Source of the DNA: Glandiceps talaboti
Lineage: Eukaryota > Hemichordata > Enteropneusta > Spengelidae
DNA: 64,000 nt
Reading direction: 5' to 3'
Assembly: GCF_964340395.1 (NCBI RefSeq)
Contig: NC_135551.1
Span: 28,680,880-28,744,879, forward strand
Shown here: positions 20,682 through 46,850 of the stretch, piece after piece
Layout: every line of letters begins with the position of its first letter
Position numbering within the stretch: position 1 is the stretch's first letter
Position numbers and translations under genes: made by a program
Notes under the pieces: generated by a model
The model's input: the letters and a program-made list of their open reading frames with translations, nothing else
Database searches by the model: none
What the model was told of the DNA's origin: nothing

Positions 20682-22706
20682 GGGACCGGTCAGTTTCTTC
20701 GGCCTGGGGGGGGGGGGGCTGGATTTGTAGGGGGAGGTCACCCTGTTTTTGAAAATTGTGGATGGGGGGGGGGGGGTCATTGTGTTTTGTATTGTGATGG
20801 ACGAAAAAAATCCTTTTCTACAATGGCATATAGTCTTGTCTGAAATGTGGTACATGTAAATATTTGTTCTTGTCCCTGTTTCTTACATGAATTCTTTAAT
20901 ATTACTTATTAGTTCAAACATAACTATACATATACATGTATTACCTAGCTACCACACTAGTTACAGAACATGTCATGTAAATGCTTGGCTGTTTCACAAT
21001 CAATGCTTCACTTATTTTGCACTCTGGGGCAAAAGTGAACTTGAAGGTTTCGTAATGGTAATCTCCATAGATAGCTTATAAAAGAAGTTAATCTAAATTG
21101 TTCTACTCGTCAGTATGAACTTTTCAGAAGGGATTTATACACTTTCTATTTTGGACAGTACATGTTATTGACACTACAAATCAGATTCCAGTTTCTATTA
21201 TACACTAGGTATGACCACCTGAAGTTCTCTAACATACCGGTGACTTTACTATACTTGCAATATTAATGCCCCTATACCAAGCGTTACGGGCCCATTTTTA
21301 TGTGACATGGGAAACTCATTCAAAACTTACATTTACGTTAGCTTTTCGAAGCTTGGAAATATTACCTCAAAGGCTATGAATAACCTAAACATTGCCTTTA
21401 AGTTAATAGAAGCAAAAAAAATCCAGATCTGCCAGGGGGAAAACCCCAAGGACTCCCTCACCCCCAGAGGTCACTCATGCATTCAACTAACAATCAGATG
21501 CACCAACAACATTTTTACTGTAATAATGATATTAAACTTTTCTTAAATATTTTCACTCTATTCTAATTTGAGATGATATTGTCTTTTAAAGATGTGAAGT
21601 GTTTGCCAAGATAGTCTAAAATTGCCTTAAACTCCAAATTTCCCCTACCATTGATACTACCATTAGATGTGCTGACCTTTACACTAATAATGCCATTTAA
21701 CTTTTTAAGAACATATTTCAACCATATGTAAGTTATAAAGAATAGTTTCTGATACTTGATGGTGCTGTCTTGTAAAACATTGATTAAGTTATTGCTTGAA
21801 AGGGTCTGAATAGCTTAAATATTGGCTTTAAGAGTAAATTAATCCTCCAGGGCTTCTAGAGGGAGACCCCCTCGGACCCCCCCCCCCCCCCACATGAGGT
21901 GGACATATTCCAGTCTCAAGTATATACTAGTATTTCAAAAGTATTTCAACCCTATGTAGTTGCTTTTTACATGTTGGTGCTCTCTTGTAAAGCTTGGAAA
22001 TTATTGTCTGAAAGGGATCTGAATAGTCTCAAAATTGACTTTTCAGAGTAAAAAACCTCCAGGGCTTCTGGGGGAGACCCCTAGGAGCCCCCCCCCCCAC
22101 ACACACACACACATGAGGTGTACACATCCCAGTCTCAAGCTCTTCCCTCTACCTCTTACGGTCAAGATGCTAGCAAACCATATTTCAAAAATATTTCAAC
22201 CCTATGTAGTTGCTTTTTACATGTTGGTGCTGTCTTGTAAAGCTTGGAAATTATTTTCTGAAAATTTCTGAATAGTCTCAAAATTGACTTTTCGGAGTTA
22301 AAAACGTCCAGGGCTTCTGGGGGGAGACTCCCTAGGACCCCCCCCCCCATAAGAGATGTACATATTCCCTTCTCAAGCTTTCCCCCTACCTTTCACTATC
22401 AAGATGTTATTAAACTCCTTTTGGAATATATTTACTCTGTGTTGTCAATAATTATAATTATGATAGTGCTATCCCGGGATCTTATAAAATAGATGCAAGA
22501 CAGTTAAGCAGTCCACACCGAGTCACGATTAAAAAAATACCTGCCATGTGAATATTATATATGGGGGGGGGGGGGGGTCATCATGTTTAGAATTAAAGGA
22601 GGGTCAGCCTGTTTTTGGTTTTACAGATAGGGGGTAGTGACTTTTTGTCGGCCCGATTTAAGAATCACCCCCCCCCCCCCCCAGGCAGGAGAAACTGACC
22701 GGTCCC
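20682..22706. mobile_element. Non-autonomous PIF/Harbinger-like element, 2.0 kb, TTA duplication
   Basis: Terminal inverted repeats GGGACCGGTCAGTTTCT...GCCTGGGGGG are at both ends (20682 and complement ending 22706), each flanked by TTA (20679-20681 and 22707-22709). A 3-bp TTA duplication and G-rich ends are typical of PIF/Harbinger. Subterminal repeats (poly-G then GTCAT-TGTTTT) also occur at both ends. The interior holds 3-4 diverged copies of a 230-250 bp unit (e.g. CAACCCTATGTAGTTGCTTT at about 21948 and 22198; CCAGGGCTTCT-GGGGGAGA followed by poly-C). No transposase frame. Confidence 0.75.
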
Positions 22707-22852
22707 TTAGAATAACCTTTTCGAGGACACACTGAGTTTATTGACTGATGTCTAAAGCAAATAGACTTGACTGTACAATCCTCTGTCAAGTACATTGCAT
22801 ATGAATATATTTAAGTCTATGAGGTCAATCATTAACGGATTGCGATTCACAT

Positions 22853-23452
22853 TGTCCCATTTTCAACTCGTCCTATTTCAACTCGGCCCATTTTCAAATC
22901 GCTTCAACAACACTAGTAAACGTTTATAAATCTAAACGATACATGGACTCGAGTACGGGGACCGAAAAATTTACATGATTTTACGTACTTGGCCAGTTGA
23001 AGAGTAGCAAATGTATGTAGCATGCATATGCATGTGGGTTTTGGCTTTAGTAAAACTTATACTAGCACAACAACTTTCCTCAGTCATGCTATATCACTTT
23101 TCACATTAACCCAAATAAGAAATACCAATGATATTAACCAGGAAGAATATTAGTGACTGACATGCTTACAACTTCCGCACGTACGGGTTTTGGAGACACG
23201 TCTCCTCTCCCTTGTTAACGCAACTAAGTCTACTTCATTAGTGGAATACGGGATACCATAGACCCTCCAAACCGAGTACTACTAGCTTCGATTTTCATAT
23301 ACGCACAGGTAAATTATATTGTAAAGAGTTGGGGGCGAGTTGAAAATGGGGCGAGTTAACATTGGGGCGAGTTGAAAATTGGGCGAGTTGAGTGGGACGA
23401 GTTGAAGTTGGGTCGAGTTGGGGACGAGTGAAACTGGGACGAGTTGATCCGT
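22853..23452. repeat. Inverted arrays of short CAACTCGTCCCA-type repeats upstream of gene C
   Basis: The left side (about 22853-22905) has TGTCCCATTTTCAACTCG, TCCTATTTCAACTCG and GCCCATTTTCAAATCG. The right side (about 23328-23452) has the complement, about seven units of GGGGCGAGTTGAAAAT / GGGACGAGTTGA. Both outer ends share ACGGAT next to the array. About 420 bp of unique sequence lies between. It ends 50 bp before the gene C start codon, so it may overlap its promoter. Confidence 0.7.
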
Positions 23453-23502
23453 CACCATCATGATCATGATTAACAATCTGATATTGTGTTTGCTATAGCA
23501 CT

Positions 23503-35938
<12,436 letters not shown>

Positions 35939-35947
35939 TACATCTAC

Positions 35948-35953
35948 AATAAA
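35948..35953 (+). other. AATAAA poly(A) signal of gene C
   Basis: AATAAA starts 10 bp after the gene C stop codon. A GT/T-rich stretch and an A-run follow about 20-30 bp later, so the 3'UTR would be very short. Confidence 0.6.
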
Positions 35954-36140
35954 ACATCCAGTATTCTTGTTTTTGTAAAAAAAAAAATATAACATACGTT
36001 TGAAAAACGTGAGAAAATGCTAGTTCTGGGAATAAGTAACCTTCCTAATGGAATTTACGAAACTAATATGCATACGAAATAATACAAGAAAGGTTACACG
36101 TTTGTCGTCGTCGTCGTCGTTGTTGTTGTGGTTGTTGTGG

Positions 36141-36173
<33 letters not shown>

Positions 36174-36815
36174 TTGTTTTTGTTGTTGTTGTTGTAACAG
36201 GTGAAAGCAAAGATGGTACATTTATATGATCGATTATTCACAGAGTAATTACTCGCTAATCTCATCTCATCTAACTGAATGCGGGATTCAGTTATATAGA
36301 AGAATACCTTAGTATACACAGGGTGACAGAGGTTGTTAACAACGGGACATAGTAACTGAAAGTTTGATATTTTCAGGATATAATGTCATGTCATTTTTAA
36401 ATCATTTCCAAATAATGATTCCTGATGTCAGCTGAGCTCTGTTGTAGTATGTTTACATCGTGATAATAATTTTGCTCTGCTGTTTCACTAACCGCTTGTA
36501 GTGCTTGCGATGGTAAACGGCTAATGTGGCTTGAAAATTATACACTCAAACTGATTGACTTCAAAAATACACTCAAACTCATTGGTCATAATGAGGAGTG
36601 ATAACGTACGTCAGCCAACTTGACTCTATTCAAATATGAAGTCAATATGTAAATGTCCCTCATTGAGATGAGTGCAAGAGTTACATAATTTACATATAGT
36701 GAATAGTATGTAAATATCTACAAACGTGCGTAAATAATCGTTTGCCGTTACTAGCATTACAATCGGTCGGTGAACAATGAAGCAAAATCACGATCGCGAT
36801 GTATACAGGCTCTAC
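35954..36815. other. 3' flank of gene C with (GTC)/(GTT)n array
   Basis: A (GTC)n then (GTT)n tract lies at about 36102-36195. The rest is unique with no exon seen. Confidence 0.6.
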
Positions 36816-37036
36816 CACAGGGGCGTGTAATATTTCATAGATTGTTGTTTTTTTATTGCTTAGACTGTCGTTTTCTTAGGAAAATATCGTACGAATCTTG
36901 CTGCTACAAATGTATCAATCTCTATACTACAAGTCTCTTCCCCTTACATGTAGGAATATATATTAATCAAAAGGTTGTTATATTTAGTCTGTAGACCTGG
37001 AAAACAACAATCTATGAAATATTACACGCCCCTGTG
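36816..37036. mobile_element. MITE family 2, copy 1: 221 bp with perfect 36-bp TIRs
   Basis: The ends are perfect inverted repeats of 36 bp (CACAGGGGCGTGTAATATTT, then CATAGATTGTTGTTTT) at 36816-36851 and 37001-37036. The flanks GGCTCTAC and GGCTATAC form an 8-bp direct repeat with one mismatch, which suggests a hAT-type element. Non-coding interior. Confidence 0.85.
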
Positions 37037-37676
37037 GGCTATACCAGCTGATAGCCAGAAATATGAATGAAATTTGTCTATTTCAACATGATACCAAATA
37101 TACCTCCAAACCCATAACAAACTGCTCGTATCCAAGATACACATATTTTGTAAAGTCTACTGAAAATAGTATAACGGAATGATAAGAGAAGAACTACGCG
37201 AGTAATCTTTTAACTTTGTAATCAATATTCTCTAATTTACAGGTTTAAGAGAAAAACTTCACAACGCTGAGCACAAGGAGCCCAATCACCATATTAAAAA
37301 TAAACAAACTAATAAAATTTGATCAATCAATTATCCACCATTTCTAGTTTTTAGTTATAGAAATTGATTTTGGAAATATTGAAATATGTTGCATCTTATA
37401 TATACATATCATATATTAACTATATATCATGAACATCTCTTTTCCAAGAAAATGGCATTTTCAATACATTTTTGGTTTATAATCAGTGGTTTTTTTTTAA
37501 AAGTAATGCATCAGGGTTTTAAGCCGAGGCAAATGTAACTTATTAAACGTGTGACTAATTCCGGTTGCCGTAATGCAATAACCGATATATTGATGAAATA
37601 AACTAAAATTTAACGAATAGTAGCTGGAGTTTTACTTGGCAACCTCCATTCTGAAGGTTGGTGTCTGTTTACATTT
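37037..37676. other. Gene-free unique sequence
   Basis: AT-rich. No exon, RNA gene or repeat recognised. Confidence 0.4.
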
Positions 37677-37755
37677 ACACAGACACAGACACAGAGACAC
37701 AGACAGACAGACAGACAGATACACACGGATAGGCACACGTACGCATAAACACTCA

Positions 37756-37797
<42 letters not shown>

Positions 37798-37990
37798 TGC
37801 GTAGACAGTGACACGCAAACAGTGACACACACACATACATACATACATACATACATACATACATACATACATACATACATACATACATACATACATACAT
37901 ACATACATACATACATACATACATACATACACACACACAGACACACACAGACAGACACAGACACACACACACACACACAGACACACACAC
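37677..37990. repeat. Compound (CA)n, (GACA)n and (ATAC)n microsatellite
   Basis: ACAGAC blocks, (CA)n at about 37761-37793, (ATAC)n at about 37832-37930, and CA/GACA again to 37990. Confidence 0.95.
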
Positions 37991-39408
37991 GTGGTTGGCA
38001 TTTCTTTATTTTTCATTCGACTATTTATGCACTAACTATCCAGTAACGTTAAAGGTAACAAAATAATTTCAATTATATAGTCATGGAAACCACAATCTAA
38101 AGTATACTGAAGCTTTTCCTAGTTATGGTCCCAGTCAAAGGTTCAATTATCGTTCAGTTTTATACACTTTGAGTTTTGTTGGGTCTACCTGTAACTGTAA
38201 CTACTCAGGAATAAAATCTTTACCGTTGGTGGCGCACTTCAAATCATTGAAAGCGGTTGTAAGCCTGACACTTTCAGATAACCATTACACGTAATACATT
38301 ATTGCACTATGTCCAGTTACGGACTTCTCAATTGATAATGTTCTACAGTTTTAAGTTAAGAAACATGGAAATATAAATAAAACGTTCGTAGTAGTAAAAC
38401 CATTTTTCATTTGCATCAGCATTGATAGAAAAATCTTGATAAAATATGCAAAAGTGGAACAGTACTGACAATTGTTGTACCTTATCGTACACATATTTGT
38501 ATTGAACGAAATGTTCACTTGGTAAGCCCACATAGGACACGTAAATAAATAAAACAAACAATAGTATCTTACAAGAGTTATGATAGAATTATGGCCTTCA
38601 ACCTGTAGTGGTGACAACTGTGACATTTCCCCCTCAAGCAGCCACATGTATACTCGTAGTAGTATTTGCTAAAACTTGTTTAGTTTAATAATAAGAGATT
38701 GTATCTGTTAATTAATGGTTTTACATGTATCTGTAGGTAGTGTAGTGACAGGTTTAAATCTTGAGTGAAAGCTTCGTTTTGAATCCGTCACCATGCTAGT
38801 TTGACTTGCCATGATACTGAGACATGGTATTTATATATAGTTGTGTCATACAGCGAGAGCCGTGTATTCTTTTACAGCATGTCTCGTGAATGAAGAGATT
38901 TCGAGTGCAAATCTGATAACGTGTTCTGTTCGATGGTGGAATTGATTTTAGGCTCCGTACCATAAACTACAAATTCAGCACGTTTTCATATCGTTTTCAC
39001 TGTAAGGCTACGAGTCAAACGAACTTGAAGAACTGTGGGGAAAGTAACATTTCGTCTAGCACAGAAGGTAACATTCATACACATAATGATGGACGGTATG
39101 GGAAGAATGTCAAATTGTCAATGTGTATCATGTTTAACGTTTTCATACATGGTTTTCTACATCATGGCGTCCTGGCGTGTGTTATTCCTGTCTACAATGT
39201 ATAGCTAACAGCATAAAATAACAACAATTACTATCTTCAGTTTATCATGTATAACTTTCTGCTACAAAATAGATTAACTGAATTCAGCAACTTACTTAAA
39301 ATGAAACTATGCGTGTTTTGATTGTGCGTTTTAACTTGATTTAGAGAGAGCAGGCCCGGCGGTGAGGGCGGAGCGGCACGAGGTACATGTATCACGCAGT
39401 CTAGAGCT
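37991..39408. other. Gene-free unique sequence
   Basis: No convincing exon or transposon. A GC-rich patch (about 39345-39385, GGCGGTGAGGGCGGAGCGGC) stands out from the AT-rich surroundings. Confidence 0.4.
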
Positions 39409-39438
39409 CAGACCACTATAGAATTCTATAGTGGTCTG
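39409..39438. repeat. Perfect 30-bp palindrome centred on GAATTC
   Basis: CAGACCACTATAGAA is followed immediately by its exact reverse complement, with no spacer. AGCTCAGACCACTA also occurs at about 29502, so the half-site may be the end of a dispersed repeat. Confidence 0.9.
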
Positions 39439-39691
39439 TCTATAGAGTCAACATTGAACTGTTTTTTGCAACAATCTCGAATTTACGAGCAGAAAACGGT
39501 ATTGGTATTTCAGACCAAGATTAGGATTATAGATAAATATGAATTCGAGTATTGAAAGAAAAGTAAACTAATTCTACGAAGTGTCTTACCATTTACACTT
39601 TAAATATGAAGTGTACAAATACATTATTTCGATCTAATGCTACAATATTAAATGGTATACGAACTCGACTATCCCTAAATATGTTTGCTGA

Positions 39692-40465
39692 GTGGTTTTT
39701 TACACGGCTTCATTTACATTCCTACAGTTTTTAGACTATTTGCAGTATCGATTCAGTAAACATGTACAACCCGACTACGAGAGCTGTGCCATTTATGAAG
39801 TTATTATCGATCTGTATGAAACAAAATCCGCGACAAACGTTTCTACGAAGGTCGGTAAAAGTACAGTTGTTTTGGCAATGAATTTCAGTTCTTATTGGGG
39901 CTTGAAATTGAAACACCAAATTCTTGTCTTCGCACTCAAATTACGAATCTGGAAGTTATGTTGTTGTCGGTATTCACTGATGTCCAGAACTTGAGATTTG
40001 GAGTTCCACGTGTGGGCAGACCAATTGAAATTACTATGCAACACGGTACAAAATGCAGACCACATCAAAGAGTTCTCTACTAAAAGCGTCTATGGTAGAG
40101 ACAGACATCAGGGGTCAAACATGGTGCATTGTGAGAAGAATTGTTAGTGTTGTGTCTTTACTTTGTAGTATCATGAATATTTTGCCTTCGGGTGTGCTTT
40201 TCATCATCAAACATAGCTACATGTTGCAAATCCGTATCGAATGAATAACGCGGCATATCAAGCAAACAATACACAGATCAAAAGGTCTAGACTCGGGCAG
40301 AAAACGATAACTCGTCGGGTTGTAAAACTTTTCAAAGGAATCCCGCCTTTCTCTTTCTTCCTGATGCAGTTATTAGCCCTTGGTATTGTCTTTACCACAT
40401 GCGTCTTACCAGCACAAATGAACATTTCGTTTTATTCTATAAAAAAGTATAACAGAGCAAAATAA
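39692..40465 (+). other. Run of overlapping open frames, possibly a decayed coding region
   Basis: Four frames follow one another with small overlaps: LDYLQYRFSKHVQPDYESCA... (39692-39994), EIETPNSCLRTQITNLEVML... (39895-40083), TDIRGQTWCIVRRIVSVV (40053-40244) and RRVVKLFKGIPPFSFFLMQ (40241-40465). They might be one gene with frameshifts, but I recognise no family and the first two lack ATG starts. A weak call. Confidence 0.2.
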
Positions 40466-40616
40466 ATTTCTATGTAATAAGAAGGCAGTACGCTTTGTGA
40501 ACTGTCAAACCTGGGGCTGTCATTATCATCATTACATTAATTAATTGCTAAGAGACCGTTTATTAACTACTAAGGTCAAAGGTTACACAGAGATTTGGGG
40601 AAGAGAGACGGGCAGA

Positions 40617-40942
<326 letters not shown>

Positions 40943-42680
40943 CATTCAAATAAAACATCAAATTGAAAAATGGAAAAGTTTTCGATTGGAGTGTGTGCAT
41001 GGCACTGAATAATATCATGGAAAGTATTCAAAATGATAAATCCTGGAAGTGAACTTTATCATAAAGTTCTGAAAATTCTTCTCGTTCTTGACTGATCTGT
41101 ATATTAATATACTTTTTTTTGAAGCCGTCCATGAATTTACTTGTTTGCGGCCGACCATGATGGATAGCCTACATCTTAGCTGTATACCCACATGTTGTTC
41201 AAATACTTATTTACTGGTGATATTTTTTCTGTTGTCAACAACCATTGAAGCTTAGGTTTTACCATAGACCTTCCACCCAGGGAGTGTCTATGGTTTCACA
41301 AAAACATTCACATCATATTACTATGTTTTTAGGATTGAAACAAACACACGAGGTAATAATAGGGAACAAACAACCGATCAGTATCTCGGATTTTACAAAA
41401 TGTAATCAGATTGGTATCATATCAACCACTACGTCATCATCAACACTTGAACACAAACACTAGGTATAATAGAAATGGCGCCCTCTATGGTGATTATACC
41501 ATGGTACCACCTAAACAAACAAGTGTCTTCCAGTTTATAAAAGCTGGCGTATACTAATCAAAGCAATGACGAATAATATAAAAATTGCGAATTCAAATTG
41601 TTCATGTGTTCGATCAAATAATTATTCTTACTCACGCTAGTACTGGTGACTCGCTTTGACAAGATTCGGTATTATCATTGTCAATGGTGATGGCTTTATA
41701 GTCAACAGCCTGGACAAGTTTATTACTAAAGGTGTTCAACTAGTATTAAATCTGATAATCTACAAAATAGTTTAAAACATTGTAATCTTTTCTATATGTA
41801 TTTTTTGGTCATAGATTATGTTTGTTTCATACGTAATTAATATACTATACTACACTCAGTTTTGAACGAGTTCTACAATTGTCAAGCTGTACACACTATC
41901 GCGTGTCATTGTGATGCCCGTACAGAAAGATGACAATGTACTAATACCGATTATATTCAAATACAGCCCCCAGTGTTACATCACTATTATCATCTACATT
42001 TACTAGCTAGATTTATTATAGAGTCTCTATTAAACACGTGACTTGGATCACACAATGGTTATTTCATTTTGTATATCAATAAACTTATAATTTGTTTTGA
42101 TGAAAATGAATTCGTTATCCCGAGTTATCTGTAAATTACAAATAGAAGGAACAGAAATTACAATATTTGGTACGCAAAATGTTTCAGTTCCCGATATATT
42201 GCAGAAGGAATAAAAAACGAGGAAGGAAAGATACCAGTAGAGAGATGCTAATCTACTTCCTGACAGACCGTATTCCGTACTACGTTGACTTCACACGACT
42301 CAAGACGTAATTAATTGTGGTTCAACCCCATGTATGATGAGCGAAGCTCAAAGAGCCGAACAGCTCTTGTCAGTAGTAATCCATCACAAATTGACTGTCG
42401 TCATCGCTCATTAATATTCATTTGATACAGCTGTTTTGACTATGTCCAATGTCCAACCAGAACTCCACCTGCAGTCTGTTTAAACTAAAATCACATGGGG
42501 ACGCGACATCATGTTTATATGAACGCTGTAGGTGTAGCACAGAATTCGGTGCGAGAGTCACGGGCTTGACTAGACAGTATAAGTGTGAAACGTAGTACGG
42601 AATACAGTCCATCAGGAACTAGACTAGAGAGATACCAGACATAGGCGGACATATATACAGACAGCCACAGAAAGACATAG
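40943..42680. other. Gene-free unique sequence
   Basis: No exon seen. A GGCGCCCTCTATGG motif at 41474 resembles GCGCCCTCTATGG at 32538; both may be remnants of repeat ends. Confidence 0.4.
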
Positions 42681-42790
42681 ACAGGACAAACAAACAAACA
42701 AACAAACAAACAAACAACCAACCAACCAACCAAACAAACAAACAAACAAACAAGCAAGCAAACAAACAAACAAACAAACAAACAAAGACA
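42681..42790. repeat. (AAAC)n / (AACC)n microsatellite
   Basis: About 110 bp of AAAC with CAAC and CAAG variants. Confidence 0.95.
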
Positions 42791-44740
42791 TGACAGGTGG
42801 AGACAGACGTAGAGGAGTCAACTTCGCAAGAAGGGGATGTTTGTCAAAACACATGGCCATGGCCGGATAAATCCTTATCGGATATCAACCACGATAAAGA
42901 CAACGAGACTAGAAGAACAGCATGGGTGTCTCCTGAAAACAAGATAATCACATGTACAACTGATCTTCCAAATTGATAGCTTCGTAAGATAACGAATGGT
43001 GACAGCGAACACAATCTCAGCATATTTAGCAGACAATCACTATCACACACAAAGCTTATTAATTCAAATCATGATTAAGTCGAGTACAGATTTGTTAAAC
43101 GGAAGCAGTGTCAATTGTCAGTGTACCGAACCCTAAAGTTCTCTCAGTTCTTGTTTTTTGCTATTTCCATGTCCTGCCCTTCATCACATTTCGGTTTATG
43201 CCATTTTTGACGTATTTGTTTCCAAGTTGTCAAATCGATCGTGTCGATAGGTATTTGGTCAGATCAAGATATTTCCGAGCAGAATAAGAGCGATGGCAGT
43301 AAATCTGTAGTCATGGTAACATTCTTGAATGGAGATGATAACCTGGAGAATTGATTGATTACCCCAAACGCTGTTGTTTTAAAAAAAATCGACTCGTGAT
43401 TTAGTAGGAATGAACATTATCCTTACAAAATCCTCAATACATGATTTATTTTCAGGTTCAATCTAACTTCACGACAAAAGGCTGATTTTTTTATTCTCCA
43501 GGTTGCTTTTTCTCTGTTTGTAGCTTCTAAAATACTCACCTAGTCATCGTGTTAGGTTTCCTTCATATTCAAGAACGAGACATAACCTATCAGTTCGCCA
43601 ATGTTGAGCAGTACAATGTCACTTTGTAAGTTGAAAACATTACGAGCATGGAAATAGTGATGTCTTCATTGTTCCATTTTTATTTTGTTTTATGTCCTCT
43701 TCGCTCTTTTCGCCGAATTTTCAAAACTACTGATGCACGACTTCATATTCAGTCTCGCTCCTGTTGTTTTAGAGGCCGCAATTTATATCTTCGCAATATT
43801 TTCGTCTTTATCACTCCGAAAATTGAGCCAAGGGCATAATATAATAGTCACACCACAGGCTAATCCTGTTATCACAAAATCCTTTCCCGCCAAAAAGTCT
43901 GTTCCCGCCTGACAATGTATTCACGCCTAAAACCCGTGCGATATTTTTTTTTCTCTAACACTCCATGTTTTATGAAATATTCTGTAAGCTTATTTCTCCG
44001 TCACATCAAACTACACGAGTAAAGTAGCCGAAATTACATAAATATTTTGAAAAATTGACGCAATGAGAGAGTCGGAAGTGGCATAACAAAAAAATGAAAA
44101 AGTCTATTCACGCTTCAAGGGCTGTACACGATATAAATCAACACAGTAGATATTGCAAACCAAATAAGGGAGACACAGCGCTGCAAACCTATGCGTTTTA
44201 ATTTATCGGAGCCGACCCGTGACTGATTTTTAATAAGAGAGATTACGGCGAATTCGTTCCAAGATATAACTTTAATAAAACCGAGTTCTAATCTGTCTAT
44301 TTTTGCATTGATTTCAAGAGAAAAGAAAATGAACACTGCTGGAAATATTGAATAATTTAATTAAGGGTATAACTTTCATTAATATAATTGACATGCTGTA
44401 GATTAATTTCTGTCATTTAAGGCAAATAAATATAAATATAGCGTTTTTCATTGACATTTTAGTTAATGAATGCAGATCACATACTTTGAATGATTAACGA
44501 GCCGATTCTTTTGATGTCTACCACGCACCCCAAATCTGTGCCGAAAAAATGTTTTGATTTGGTTTTCGAGGTGTACCATACATTATGCAGTTGTTTGGAT
44601 GGAGTATTTCATATCATGAAATAATTCCTTTATCTGATTGAGCATTAGAATCCGCTTGTCTGCCCCTGGGTGTCTGTTTGTGCGTGACTCGCTCTCAGTC
44701 TTTCTGTCTCTGTCAGTGTTTGTTTCTCTCAGCCTATCAA
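42791..44740. other. Gene-free unique sequence
   Basis: No convincing exon. Short open frames here start at non-ATG codons and show no family features. Confidence 0.4.
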
Positions 44741-44743
44741 CCA

Positions 44744-44790
<47 letters not shown>

Positions 44791-44890
44791 GGTATGTATG
44801 TATGTATGTATGTATGTATGTATGTATGTATGTATGTATGTATGTATGTTTGTTTGTTTGTTTGTTTGTTTGTTTGTTTGTTTGTTTGTC
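44741..44890. repeat. (TCTG)n, (TATG)n and (TTTG)n microsatellite
   Basis: Three adjacent tetranucleotide blocks of about 45-55 bp each. Confidence 0.95.
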
Positions 44891-45907
44891 CAGGTAACAA
44901 TTGTTCCGGCCGTTTAATTGTATCACGTATATGAACACATGTTTATCATACGTTTATCGATATGTATATGGTTGCTTTTCAACCTTCAAACTTTTCGACA
45001 AATATATAATAAGCATTAAATAATATCTTGTTTCTTTGTATTTATGGTTTATGGTTTCTGAGTTATGCATGGATTAATTGACGATATATTCCTACAGCAA
45101 TATTCCCAAATTGTATATTTAGAGTGTGTGCTATTAATATATCACAATCATCATTCTGAACGATGACAAAATAATACAAAGTAAAGGTTTCCTTTGATAA
45201 ACAGTGTCTTTTAGTGCTGTCCTAAAAATATAACGTTGAAACTTAGAGGCTAACTATTCTCGCCATCTATCTATGAATCATTAACATTTTACTTCTCGTA
45301 TCTTCACTACACACGATTCAACGTGAAAGTAAAGGCACTCAAACTCGGATTGTTTTCATACTTATTCTGTACGGACAATACCGTAAATGTTCCTCCCTGT
45401 GTAAGCGTTCTTTAGTGTTCAATTTCATTTGGTAATGCCTAATTGATGACGTAATGAACATATTCAAGTACTAACCCTGTAAAATAAGAGATATCGGTGA
45501 GAAATGTCTAAACTAATTCCATGTACATTTGTCAAACTAAATTAATCTTACTGAGAGGTTTCAATATTCCGCTACTAGGATGACGCAAGCGAGTCAACAA
45601 TAGCTAATTTTCTCTCTTTTCGGCATTTTTGAGCGATGGATACGGGTAGGCAAGGGAATCACGTGACCTGGCTCCCATGGTACTTGTTTAATAGACGCCT
45701 TAACTTACCCAGGAAATTTCCTACTCACCGTTTTGTCATCAGTCTGAAAATATAAACACTTTGATTTTTTTTTGTCAGTATTCATTATTATGCCAATAGA
45801 TATTGATATAGTCTTCTAGATTATATTTTTGTGATTGGACGTAAAGCCACCTTGGACATTTTAACCCGTTCCCCGAGTATTTGTATATATATATTAATTT
45901 AAAATAA
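44891..45907. other. Gene-free unique sequence
   Basis: AT-rich, no exon or repeat recognised. Confidence 0.4.
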
Positions 45908-46708
<801 letters not shown>

Positions 46709-46850
46709 TATACATACATGTATGTATGTATGTATGTATGTATGTATGTATGTATGTATGTATGTGTATGTGTGTGTATGTATGTATGTGTATGTGTGTA
46801 TGTATGTATGTATGTATGTATGTATGTATGTATGTATGTATGTATGTATG
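46709..46850. repeat. (TATG)n microsatellite
   Basis: About 140 bp of TATG with a few TGTG interruptions. Confidence 0.95.
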
